Assembly: GCF_964355755.1 (NCBI RefSeq)
Contig: NC_092677.1
Location: forward strand, 25,390,101 to 25,454,100
Reading direction: 5' to 3'
From: Antedon mediterranea
Lineage: Eukaryota > Echinodermata > Crinoidea > Comatulida > Antedonidae
DNA: 64,000 nucleotides
The notes under the pieces are model-generated. The model was given only the letters and a program-made list of their open reading frames with translations, searched no databases and was not told where the DNA came from. Shown here one piece after another: positions 24,417 through 36,400 of this stretch; the first letter of the stretch is position 1; every line of letters starts with the position of its first letter. Both the position numbers and the translations under genes were made by a program.

Positions 24417-27400
24417 ATGACAGATGATAGGAATTTCCGGTCACATTATTATGAAAAGGTTGGATTTCGTGGAGTTGAGGAAAAGAAATCATTGCAAATT
24501 CTCCTTAAAGATGATCCTCTTGGTAGGTTTTTTGTGTGGTGTTAAAAAAAGGAGAAGACCATCCTAGATTCCTAGTAAGACTGAGCCTACTTACTAGCTA
24601 CTAGGCTCTCTAGCTAGTCTAGCATGCAGCAGACCTGCACGAAGTCTATGCAGAGAGATGGAGGCCTCTCTGTTACGGTAACAGAGAGGCTCCCAGGAAT
24701 TATTTGTGAAATACTTAATGTTAAAATTAATATCTTTTCTCTAAATTGTCTACGTATGTGATCGGCCTCTCCTCCTCCTGTGTCTAGTAGATATCGTAGA
24801 TCAACCTCGTAGAGCCTATCCTAAACTAACTAAATAGTAATAGTAATACATTACTGGTCTGAGTTTGTCAGGTCTGGTGGCCAGGACCAGGAATTATTTG
24901 TGAAATACTAAATGTTAAAATTAATATCTTTTCTCTAATAAATTGTTAGATGACCAAAAGCTGGCAGTGTTCTGTCAGCGGTTCCCAGTTCCAGTGATGT
25001 ATCGTCAACTGGTGTGGAAGGTGTTGCTTGGTAAGAACAAAGTATATTTATTTGTGTAACTTTTTGTTACTGAATAAGATAGCCTTACCCTAATCCTTCT
25101 ATTCTAAATAAGGAAACAAGAATAAACAGCTTTCGTCTTACTACTGCCTGTTGTGATAAGAACATTCATTCCCATTTTTATTTTTTTCATATAGATATTC
25201 TCCCAGTTCATCAATCAGTACATCAGTTTGTATGGCAACAGAGGTCAGAACAATGCAATGACCTGCAAAGGTCACTAAAGGTCATGAATATTATCAATGA
25301 CAAAACTCCACAGGATGACGTTATTTTTAAGATGTATCTTTTACAAGAAGGATTGTTACCACTTGAGGAGAGCTGTCTGGTAATGCACTTGTCAATTGTA
25401 TGACCCACTATACGACCCCCGGGAGAGGTGCGTCATGGGTGCGTCATTTACAAATAATTCCTGACGCAGGGGTGCGTCAAAAAACCTAGATGGTATACGT
25501 CACATCAATGAACAAGGTGTGTCAATGTCCGTCACTTTACCACCCACCATATCATAAACAACATGGTCACAGTGCGTCAAAATGGGTGCGTCATGGTCAC
25601 CTAAAGGTAAGTCACCGTTTTGACGCACGGGTGCATCATGGTATTCAAAAGTATGACGCACATCGGACAAATGACGCACCTCTCCCGGGGGTCGTATAGT
25701 GGGTCATACAATTGACAAGTGCATAAGATCATCACTTCATCTTTGCGGAAATACCGTATGTACTGTGGTTTAATCCCACCCACCTAGAACAAAAATTGGC
25801 CTGACTTTGGGAGGTGGGACTGTACCCGGAGAAACCCTGGTTCAAGAAAAAAATGATTGGTAACATTTCTTGTAAAAATGCATCTAGAAATGGATATGCC
25901 TGTTTGTGAAATCAGACATAAAGTAGGGGGTGGGATTATACACAAGGTGGGATTATATACAAGGAGGAATTATACACAAGGTGGGATTATACACGAGGAT
26001 ATACAGTAATGTATCATTTAATTTATTCAAATTTTATCTGAATTCTTTTGGGATAAAATGGTGTAAAATGATATATATACTACAAGTCCTAATTGTCACA
26101 TTTAATTTCAGAATGACATTGAAGACGCGGCCGTTTACATTGATTTAGCAAATGCGGCCTGCGAAATGACGGAGGACTTGCATGAAGCCTATTGGTTGAC
26201 CTTTAGAATATATCAACTACGTGAAAAGCATTCCGAATTGTTGGATACAATGGTAAAAGATGGTTAAGATATTCATACTAGCTTTATTTCGTGCCTGGCT
26301 TACCTGGATAAACCAACACTAGCCTCTCTCTTTGTTCAGTTAAAATTTTGAGTCTTACTAGCTTATATAGTCTATTTCATGCCTAGCTTACCTGGATAAA
26401 CTAACACTAGCCTCTCTCTTTGTTCAGTTAAAATTTTGAGTCTTATTAGCTTATATAGTCTATTTCATGGCTAGCTTACCTGGATAAACCAACACTAGCC
26501 TCTCTCTTTGTTCAGTTAAAATTTTGAGTCTTACTAGCTTTTATAGTCTATTTCATGGCTAGCTTACCTGGATAAACCAACATTAGCTTCTCTCTCCGAA
26601 GAGAGGAATACATTTCAAAAAGAAGAACATTAAAATACATTAAAGTAGAGGGTACTCCGAGAGTACAAACCTCCACCTACTGTAAAATTCCCCTTTATAA
26701 AATGTCCCCGGAAAATATATATATATTTTTTTAATTCTTTTTTATTAGTCTAAGTTTAAATAGGCTAACTGCACACTACATTGTTGGATAAAAACTGTGG
26801 TCTCTAGGCAGTAAAATAGATTTTTTGTTTAGTTGCGACCTTGACCTATGACCTTTTCCCCTCAAAGTCGAACTCGTCCAAGCTTTTGGGGCATAGATCA
26901 TTGTGGCCCAATTTGGCCATATTAGGATGAAAACTGTGGCCTCCAGGCTGTTCACAAACAGACAGACAGACACACAATCAAACATACAGGGGTGAAAATA
27001 TAACCTCCTTGGCGGAGGTAAATATCACAAACAAGAAAGTGTGATATGGTAGTGATACAACATCATCATGTTCTTATATGGGCACATCACATTTTTGTTG
27101 TCACATAAAGTTTGATAGTGTAGAAAGTCTTGATAAGTAGATAAGAACAGGTGAACACTTCATTTAAATATATTTAAATTTTTCTAGCCATCTTCATTTC
27201 TCTGCTATCTATCAAAGGAGGACCCTGCTTTAATTGAACACCTTACGATTCTAAGATGTTGCAAGAGTCTGCCGTATGAAAAGTGGTTCCAGTCAATGTT
27301 TGCATCAGTTTTCCCAGTCAGTACAGTTGAAAGGTAATGTGTAGTCTATTTTGTGCCTAGCTTACATGGATAAACTGACAATAGACTATTCCCCTGCAAG

Positions 27401-28287
27401 AGTGACATATAACTCAAAATTTAAAAATGTTACCCCTCTCCACACAATGGTATAGTTCACAAAGTACACCCTAATCAATAATGTATTTTCAACACATAGC
27501 AAGTGGTAATATCTTGCCTATTAAAAGCCTATAACTAAAGTCATACTTTCTAAACCTTTAAATAGGGATAGCTAGTTTATAAGCGGGTTGTAGGAATCAA
27601 TAATTAACTATTTACCCTAAAAAAACACTTTTTTCTAGGATATGGGACAGGTTTATCGGTGGGTCACATAAATTCCTCGTCTTTGTTGCTGTAGCTGTTT
27701 TTCTGACGTATAAAATGCAACTAAGAAGTAAAAAGAGTCGAGAAGATCTGCTGAATTTTCTAGCAAATGTATGTTTTCTTATATTATATTTGTTTAGTCT
27801 CTCACTCTTGTATTAGATAATACAATTCTGAATCATAATATTTCCATAACAATTAAAACAAATAAAATTGATAAAACCCTAGGAATCTTTTAAATATCCT
27901 CTATGTATAGTACCTTTGTCCTTAAAAACTTTAGACTGTCTATTTCGTGCCTAGCTTACCTGGATAAACCGACAAATGCCATATTCCCCTCGAAAAGCAA
28001 GATTTACTCAAAAAGTAGAAAATTCATTGAACACCCCTCTCTGTAAATGGTACAGTCCACAAACCATTATTTTTAAGGCATGAAATAGAAAACATGTCTG
28101 ACAAAGAGCTTGTAATACACAGTGGATTTGCTGTGTGCAAAGAAAGCACTTGTAGACTACCAACACCATTTCTGGTTTCTGAATCATGTTCTTTGATCTC
28201 TGTCAGGTTCCATCTGAGAACTGTGAAGTAATGCTTGTGAAAGCATCAGAACTCTGGGAGAAATATGGTACTACGAAAGCAGACTGA
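24417..28287 (+). CDS. TBC1D7: TBC1 domain family member 7 (TSC complex subunit), complete
   Basis: Seven coding exons: 24417-24522, 24950-25030, 25195-25379, 26112-26252, 27188-27333, 27639-27768, 28207-28287. All junctions are GT/AG with matching phases, giving 289 aa (human is about 293). TBC1D7 is the third subunit of the TSC1-TSC2 complex that restrains Rheb and mTORC1 in the cytosol and at lysosomes. The N-terminus reads [20 protein letters not shown], nearly identical to the vertebrate protein. It is followed by [20 protein letters not shown] and the TBC fold, with [37 protein letters not shown] and a C-terminal SELWEKYGT. The start is the ATG at 24417, preceded by two short upstream ORFs. 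Intron 3 holds an inverted-repeat element, intron 4 an 88-bp tandem repeat and a MITE. I saw no frameshift or missing exon. Confidence 0.95.
25383..25724. mobile_element. 342-bp inverted-repeat element with TGACGC motifs, in TBC1D7 intron 3
   Basis: Arms of about 55 bp: atgcacttgtcaattgtatg through cccgggagaggtgcgtca on the left and the complement on the right, nearly perfect. The interior carries repeated gcgtca/tgacgc words in both orientations. No coding capacity. It begins three bases after the exon 3 splice donor. Confidence 0.85.
26283..26610. repeat. 88-bp tandem repeat in TBC1D7 intron 4
   Basis: tctatttcatgcctagctta and following sequence recurs at 26283, 26371, 26459 and 26547. Single diverged copies of the same unit lie at 27345, 27939 and 30765. 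Confidence 0.85.
27037..27128. mobile_element. MITE family A fragment in TBC1D7 intron 4
   Basis: gtgatatggtagtgata, gggcacatcacatttt and a decayed right end tagtgtagaaagtc; left end missing. Confidence 0.7.
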
Positions 28288-28651
28288 TGGAGCAGCCACA
28301 GAAATATTCACAGGGTCGTCAAGCAGCTCAACACACTATAAATGTACTCCTTATGATCGGGATTGTCTGCTAATGTTCTCTAAGACGGCCAAAATATGCT
28401 ATAATAATGTATAGTAGCAATACTGCTTCTTGTTGATATAAAGTTTGCGGTACACCACGTGTATTAGTTCTGAAAAGAACTGTTGAGTTTCTCGACGTTT
28501 TGATCAATATACTTTGATCGTCAACATTTGATTTCGCCATGCAAACCTTCAAACAATATAATACTGCTTCAATACCATAGTCTGTATTTTGGAAACAAAA
28601 TGGATCGATAGAAGAGGTAGAGCTACGGTTTGGATATAGCAGAATGTTTGT

Positions 28652-28777
28652 AAAGCTCTGTCTTCACTATCAAACTTTATTTGACAAAAAAATGTGATGT
28701 GCCCATATATAAACACAATGATGTCATATCACTACTGTATTTAGGCACATCATGCTTTGATAGTGTGGACAGAGCTC
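28652..28777. mobile_element. MITE family A copy downstream of TBC1D7
   Basis: Left end aaagctctgtcttcactatc, right end tagtgtggacagagctc; about 365 bp after the TBC1D7 stop, possibly within its 3' UTR. Confidence 0.8.
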
Positions 28778-29048
28778 AAGAGAGTCTTTTCAAAACGTCA
28801 CCTCATATTCCTTTACAAACCTTGGACTCTATTTGATATCAAAGATACTTATAATATTATAGATACACATCATATTCATTAATTTTATTCAATTAATCTT
28901 TCCTTGTTAATTAAATATTTATTTTAACTGGTTGGTTGTTTGAGACTGGTTTCCATAGAAACATGAATGAAACATAGATTAACGTATTAAATTAATTGTG
29001 ATTACACAACTGGTAATTGAATTAATTTAATTAAAGTCTATATATGGT

Positions 29049-29385
29049 ACAGGTTCTTGTCAGATCACCGAAGTTAAGCAATATTTGGCCTGGTTAGAGC
29101 TTGGATGGGAGACTATCTGGGAATACCGGGTGCTGTATATGGAGCTAGGGTCCTGTTAGGCAATTGAAATCAGCACTGTTGACTCTTATGGCAGCCCCTG
29201 CATCTAGTATCTGCCTCAGACGTATTGGGTTATTCCTCTCCTCTGGTTAAGGTGGGCACTGGACGAGAGAAGCCCTTGACCAACCAAATGTGCTTTAAAC
29301 AATCCTGGCTTAGTCATCATTCAGATGAATGTAAGACTAATTGACATTGTCGTTTACGACAGAAGTCGGCCATAAAAATATATAA
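29049..29385 (+). mobile_element. 5S rRNA-derived SINE
   Basis: 29055-29139 matches the 3' two-thirds of metazoan 5S rRNA: cagatcaccgaagttaagca, then cttggatggga, then gggaataccgggtgctgta. The first roughly 28 nt of 5S are absent, but the internal promoter region is present. It is followed by a non-5S body (ggcagcccctgcatctagta and onward), as in SINE3/DeuSINE-type elements. It is not an intact 5S gene. Confidence 0.7.
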
Positions 29386-30222
29386 TTTGAAAAGAGTTTG
29401 TGAAAGAATATTATACAAATTCAGTAATAAAATGAACTGGGTGTACAGTATAAATATTGTTATATTGACTGAAAAATAAATAAATAAATAAATAGTGCAT
29501 ATACAATATAGTCAATTTACATAATAAAAGAGTCCTATGCACCGAATATTGATAATTATTACATAATTTAAAATGTACGTAGATTATCTCATCGACTCAT
29601 CATATATTAATGCAAAGTAATAATGAAAGAATTAAAGGGACTGTATATAGCTACGTAATGTAGTCACTTTAAAGGTGCAGTCTACTTAAAGGTGCATTTA
29701 ATCATTTTCTCTCTACTTTAGTTGTCACTTAATGGCGAACACACCATTACATTAAAAACATAAAAATATTACGTAATTAATTATGTCTGACAACCTTTTA
29801 TAATGCTAAATTATTTAACATTATTTCTATTCGTTATCATTTCATTATAATCTTTAGCTTGTAAGAATTCATCTCCCAATGTTATTCACAGGTAATTTAT
29901 CTATGCGCATGCGTCATCGATGTCGTCATAAAAGCAGACAAGCAATTAATATTATGGTTAGCTTGAAAGGGATAATGGATCTATAGAACAAATCGGCAAA
30001 TCTCCTGTCTTCTCAACGCTGTTTTATGATAAAACATCGGGTTTTTAAGCTAATAATTTTGCTTACAAGTAATTTCTGTTTCAAAGATATTCACATTTTC
30101 CGAAATATCTGAAAGCTGTTCGTTGCTAAGGTGTAGTTACCACCACCAGCAAATGAGTTCTATGGCTACGCAACATCCGCAATAAGAAGCCGCTATTGTT
30201 ATCATATTGTAAAGAAGCACTG

Positions 30223-30523
30223 ATGAAACGGTTTAATTATGGTAAGTATAGCCTAGCATATTTGAATTTTATAGATACTGCAACGCTATAGTAAAATAAC
30301 TTTGGATAAAACTAAATGCGCCATAGACAAAATTTATTGGAGTATTTTTTTGTTTGTATAGTATAAGGTATAGTATCGGTCAGTTTTGTGAAGTTAATAA
30401 ATTTAAAAAAATAAAATAAAACAAATTCAGTTAAGTAGGTATGATGTTTGCACACCGAGAGACGCACCCCCTGGCGCATAACCCATGTGGTCCTTCGTCA
30501 GTATTCATCCAGATCCAGATAAG
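30223..30523 (+). CDS. possible two-exon coding start, unassigned
   Basis: ATG at 30223 gives MKRFNY and a donor (ATG|GTAAGT) at 30242. An in-phase exon 30439-30523 continues MMFAHRETHPLAHNPC and ends at AAG|GTAATA. Acceptor tag|GTATG is weak. It might belong to a 5' part of the GPCR locus, but the outgoing phase does not fit the 33444 exon directly. No homology recognised. Confidence 0.25.
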
Positions 30524-31521
30524 GTAATATAACGAGTATGTATACTAACGCATACACATTTTAACCATGATGATATTTATTATATTTATATATTTTTTAT
30601 TCGATAGCTTAGTAAATTTATTTAAATTTTCCCAGTTCAATGTTTGTATGTTTTTTGTAATTGACGAATTGATTATGAGAGATTTGGTAGAAATGATGAT
30701 ATGATCAGTACAACAAATACGGTAGACCTAGATGCTGAAAAGAATGAGATAGATGGAATGGTCAAGTCTATTTCGCGCCTAGCTTACCTGGATAAACCGA
30801 CATTGGCCCATTCTCTCTCCGAGAAGAGAGCTACAACTCGAAAAGAAATGATAGGAGAGAACTAGGCTAATGGTAAGCTAGCACTCATAGACTAACGACA
30901 CCACTTTTGGTTTGTGTAATATGACTTAGATGATGGACACTGTATGCGGGAAAGTATTCGCATAGGTTGAAGAATAGGCCTACTAAATTAGGCCTATTAT
31001 AAGTGAGATATGTCACTTAAATAATAAGTATTTCCCTTAACTCAATAATATTTAAGTATTTCCCTTCAATTATATTCACTTAGATAGGAGATTTTTTTCT
31101 ATTTAAAGGTGTTTCCCTTAGCCTAAGCAGGGAGTTATAACAACTCCCTGGCCTAAGTATGCATGATGAATACGGCCACAGTAGTACATTGAGTGTATGT
31201 TAATATATCATTAGTTTGCTAATAATTATTTTAAAGCAATTCAAATATTGGATCATGATTGTTTGTTCTCAGGAGTGAGTATTGTTACCAAAGTCACTTA
31301 AATCGATGTTGGCAAACTGATGTTGTACCGTCTCAGACGCCTACGCATCAAACCCATTTAAATATAATAATAAACCAAAACACACACACATATTATATTC
31401 GTCATGAAAAGCCTAACGACAATTAACGAAAAAGCTGATTATCTTCAGGCAAACAGTCATGTTTGACAGTCAGAGTGTCGCCTTAAGTTTCGTCAATATG
31501 TCCTAAATTTATATCTGATCT

Positions 31522-31682
31522 AAAGCTCTGTCCACACTATCAAACTAGTTTGACAAAAAAAGTGTGATGTGTAATTTGGTAGTGATAATGCCCAAATATG
31601 GTAGTGATATGACATCATCATGTCCATATATGGGCACATCACATTTTGTTGTCACAAGTTTGATAGTGTAGACAGAGCTTTA
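31522..31682. mobile_element. MITE family A copy
   Basis: Complete, with ends aaagctctgtccacactatc and tagtgtagacagagcttt. Confidence 0.85.
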
Positions 31683-32018
31683 AACCAGTAAAAACAAGCT
31701 GAGCTATAGCTTGGACTTCATCATTATTATTCAGTTAACGCCGCAATACTCTCAGGGACTAATACGCTTGCGGGATTAGATATACATCTGCATAATTTCC
31801 ACAGTTGATTTATGACTTTGCGATACGATATTCTTAAAATATACATATACAGCAGAAGATGTTGTGATTATGTAGATGCAGGATGAAGGATGTTTCACGA
31901 ATATAAACCACATTATTACATCATGAATTTAAAAAAAATGATATTAACAAAATTAAACAAAAATCTTGATATTGTAGGTTAACTTTAGAATCATTATGCA
32001 GACTTATGACAAACGTCT

Positions 32019-32203
32019 TAAGCTCTGTCCACACTATCATGTGACATGTGATGTGCCCATATATGGACGTGATGATGTCATATCACTACCATATTTAATA
32101 ATAATAAGATTTATACAGCGCACATATCCACTAAAGTGCTCAAGGCACTACCATATTTGGGCACTTTTTTGTCGAATTAGTTTGATAGTGTAGACAGTGC
32201 TTT
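32019..32203. mobile_element. MITE family A copy with nested insertion
   Basis: Left end taagctctgtccacactatc, right end tagtgtagacagtgcttt; a SINE/LINE tail fragment is nested at 32096-32147. Confidence 0.8.
32096..32147 (-). mobile_element. SINE/LINE tail fragment nested in a MITE
   Basis: The reverse complement reads gccttgagcactttagtgg then gcgctgtataaatcttatt, matching the tail at 40897-40946. It interrupts the MITE copy at 32019-32203. Confidence 0.55.
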
Positions 32204-32387
32204 ACGTTACTTCAATGAGGAATTATTTCAGAGCTAGATATCTGATGTTAATCTCTCTCCTTTGATTATTTCTTAATTTATGTTTATTTATTCTTGTATT
32301 TTTGTTTATATTCTTATTTCCTCAACTTATTAAACACAATTTTCATTCATGTTTTGAAGAATTTCGTTATTTAACTTGACTTGACTT

Positions 32388-32600
32388 CTCGGATAAGGAC
32401 TATAAACCGTAGGTCCAGTATACACAACTAGCTCGTGTGCACTTTAAAAGAACCTAGTACATCTTTCGAGACGAGTTACCCCAGTGTATTAGTACATCAC
32501 AGCCACTGATCACCAACTGGGCCCTCTGGGAGACCAGTCTTTGACTGAAGAAGTTACCCAGTATAAATATATATTTCAATCAATCAATTCAATCAATCAA
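32388..32600 (+). mobile_element. 5'-truncated copy of the Ser/Leu-type SINE
   Basis: Matches the body of the 51.6-kb SINE (ctcggataaggactataaac, then cactgatcaccaactgggcc, then cagtctttgactgaag) but lacks the tRNA head. The tail is (caat)n-like. Confidence 0.8.
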
Positions 32601-32731
32601 ACTTGACAATGCGGCGATTGCCAATTATTGACTTATGAAAAGCATCTTTTTTGCATGATGTGAATAATGAGATGATCTTAATTGCAAAAAAAAAGCAAAT
32701 ACAAAGCCAATGCTAGTGACGGTGTGACAGA

Positions 32732-32848
32732 TGTGTCCAAATATGGTAGTGATAGGCTTAAATATGGTAGTGATATGACATCATCATGTCCATATATGGG
32801 CATATCACATTTTGTTACATATTAAGTTGATGGTGTAGACAGAGCTTT
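32732..32848. mobile_element. MITE family A copy, left end lost
   Basis: Internal gtccaaatatggtagtgata repeated, right end ggtgtagacagagcttt. Confidence 0.75.
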
Positions 32849-33443
32849 AGATGGTAATGACGGTATTGAATACGGTATATGTAAAAACGGCATCTCACGA
32901 AGTCTAAGCTGATGATAATGTTGAATACGGTATCCACACGAAAAGATGATAATTAAGTCATGTAATTTTAGAAGTAACCATGGAAACATTTGAAGAAAGG
33001 TTAAATAATGAAAAGAAACATTGTGGAATTGTGATTGGTTAATCAACGTTCACATGGAAACCAGTGCGCGACAATAATTGCTAATTATGAAAACCATCAG
33101 GGACTGTTTTGTATAGAAGAGCGAAATTCATTCTTTTGAAGGCACAATTTATACATAAAGTCTAGAAGAAATAAATATTGTTTGTCTTATCGTAGTTATT
33201 ACTATCGTCGTCGTCATTATTATCGTAATTAGTTATCCTTCTTAACATAATTCATTGTTATCAGCATGATTATCATTGTCATCATCAAGATCATGACGTC
33301 ATCCCCACCATCACATCAACGTCTGGACATATAGTTATTGTCGTGTTTGTTGCTATTCAACAAAATTGGTGTATTATAAAGTTCCTGTTATAATGTGATT
33401 ATCGTTATTTTATCATTTTAACTTATATTTTACGTTGTTTCAG

Positions 33444-36400
33444 ATGAGGCTAGGGCTTCTTACCATCACAGTGTGCCTTTTGCACCAGGTTGGCGCTACA
33501 GTGATAGTACAACTAACTGATTTATCAACAAACTACAATAGTGACTCTTCGGTAAGTAGACCTCAGTACGAGAATCGTGTAACTCTTCATCATAATGAAT
33601 CCTGTGTATCCAATACATTAAAGAGATTATCGTATTTATTACCCCCATCCTATTTTTTTTTTCAAAAAGAACTGGACATATTTGGCGTCAGAGCTGTTGA
33701 AGATTACGGACACTGAGTCACCGGTTCTGAGTACTGGAGAGGACCTAGGTTTGGCACTACGTTTGGTTGTCAAACTAATGGACAGTGCTGTAACTACATT
33801 AGATACGGATAACCAAACGACGTTTATAAATGTACGTATAGGCCTATATCATATCATTACCTATAGTGACACCACAAAGAGACACAGATTCGACGCGCGC
33901 GTACAAAAACCCGTTACACTATTATCAATATTGGAACGCGCGTACGCATAAACATTTTGTTTTTATTCCGTCAGCACCACCACATTATTCGTAACAATGC
34001 TTCTTGGTTTTAGTGATTTTTGGAAGATTTGATTTTATATAAAATCACTTCAGTAAAGTATGGCGGTCTTGTTTTTTGCCAAAAGTGACTACAAAGCGTG
34101 GTTCCCACTAGAACGCAACGCAGCGACGTATCGACGCAAAGTGATGTATTTCGTAATCACAAATGGGACCGACGACGCAATAGTGCTGCATATCGTATAG
34201 GTTTGATTTCACGCAGGCGGGGGAAAACACAATGATTGGAACGGCATTTTATTACGTTGCGTAGATTGCGTTACGTTGCGTCGCTAGTGGGAACCAAGCT
34301 TTACCGTTACCGCTCATCTGTGTAAATTGGCCTTAAAACTATGAAAATATAGAAAAAAAAGAATATAAAAAAAAAATATGAGAGAGGTTACATTGTATAA
34401 CAATTATTAGAAATCAATAGATAACTACCGTATAGGTGGGTATAAATAGCAGCAAAAACAATAGGTTGGAGAGTTGGAAGTCCACCAAGCCGTGTCCGCA
34501 CAACAAACGCGCATACCATTTTGTCAATAAATAGGGAGTTTTCGCAACCTTACGAATACGATAACGAAAACGGATACGTCACGCACACGTATTCGTTTTT
34601 CGTAAGCCAATAAAAATCTGTTTCGCATGGCAACGAAATATTGAGGGCGCCGTCCAAAATATGACTGCAGTAAATTTGAGCGAAGCGCAGGTACGTGTTG
34701 CCAAAGAATATATATCACAAGAATGAGTAATCCGCGATTTTCCCTGTAACAGTAATATTGTCCATGTGGTAGGGCGCCGCCATAAGTGTGGATGTATCTG
34801 GGATGTATACAACTTTTTGTGAAGGTTTCACTAATCAAAGGCTGGACCACCGGAGTATTTTCCGATGATAAAAATGTTATCAACTACATGCCAACATCAT
34901 GTTAAATACTATTTGGATATTTAATTGTTCGTTTTATGCAATTTATTTAGTAAAAACTGCCGTATAAACAGTTTGCTTTATCAACCGGGCGCTACGATAG
35001 CGTGACCGGGCGTGTTGGTGTTTACGCGTTTTCACGAAGGATAGTTTAATAATATTCCTATATTTAACTTGTTTCTGGTAAAACAAATAAATGTTAATGA
35101 CATTTAACATTTTCTCCTATTAATAACATGTGTTTTATACTAATTTATATCATAAAAACAATACTTAATTTACCGGGCGTACAGTAGTACACGGCAATGG
35201 TAAAGAATATGCCGTGCTGAGTAATATTCGTTGATTTTTGGTGTTGCTGTGTTAGGCCTTTTTTGTGAACTAACTTAGCATGTTAGTAAATAATTGTCTG
35301 TAAAAGTGAATAAACACTAGTTTGTTAATAAATATGTATTATAAAATAGTTTACAATTGCAAAAACTATCATCATAATTCTATTTAATGCGACATGTATC
35401 ATGTCTATTAAATCAAGTCTTATTTAGTATGTATACATCCGCCCTTATGAGGGCGGGCATCATTCACTGGAGCTCTCTGTTACAAGTTTCTCATGCAAAA
35501 ATCGCGGAATACTCATTCTTGTGATATATATTCTTTGGTGTTGCTTAGTGCTTGGCTACCTAGGCCTAGCGTAACATCAAAGCGAGTGAGGACTTTAAAA
35601 CTGCTATTTATCAAAATTGACCTGGCATTTTAGTAAATTACTTTAGTAAATTACTTTCAATAAAAGTATAATTATATTATAATCATGAATCATTCCCGAT
35701 TCAAATGCAGAATGTGCAAAATAGATCAAAAACTATACTCGTTTTGTAGTTACGAATATGACTGGTGATATTCGTCAACACGAATACGCTTTACGAATAT
35801 GAAATGGGATCAGCTCATAAGTTTCACAAATGTGTGACGTTTTCGTTATCGTATTCGTAAGGTTGCGAAAACTCCCTAATGACGTCATCTGACTGTACGA
35901 AATACCTTAACAGCTACATTCGATTTACAGCATTACTATACCTCTCATAAATATAATGTTAGTTTACGAGAGCTGTTATATATTCGATTGATTTTTACAT
36001 ATTTATTGATTTTTGTCGTGTGCTTGTGTCAAAATGCATGATTTATCCATTATAAGAAAATATACTATGAAGTAACTGTAAGTAGTATATTTACATTAAG
36101 TGAATGGCGTTAAAGATAAAACAGGATAAACTTATTAAAGGTATACTTTTACCAAACCCTGTTGTCGAGGTCAAAATTGCACAACTTGCAGACGACACGG
36201 TCTTATTTATGAAAGATGAGAACAGCATAAAAAAGTGTATTGATGTTGTTATCAAATTTGGTAATGTGTCTGGGTTAAGACTTAACAAAGAAAAAACGAA
36301 TGCCATGTGGCTTGGAAAATGGAAGAAAAAGGACAACATATTGGACATTAATTGGATTTCTGACGGTTTTAAAGTTTTAGGTGTTTATATTGGCCATGAT

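Noticed and set aside
29049-29139. Functional 5S rRNA gene
   Set aside because: The first roughly 28 nt are missing, several substitutions are present and a SINE-like body follows.
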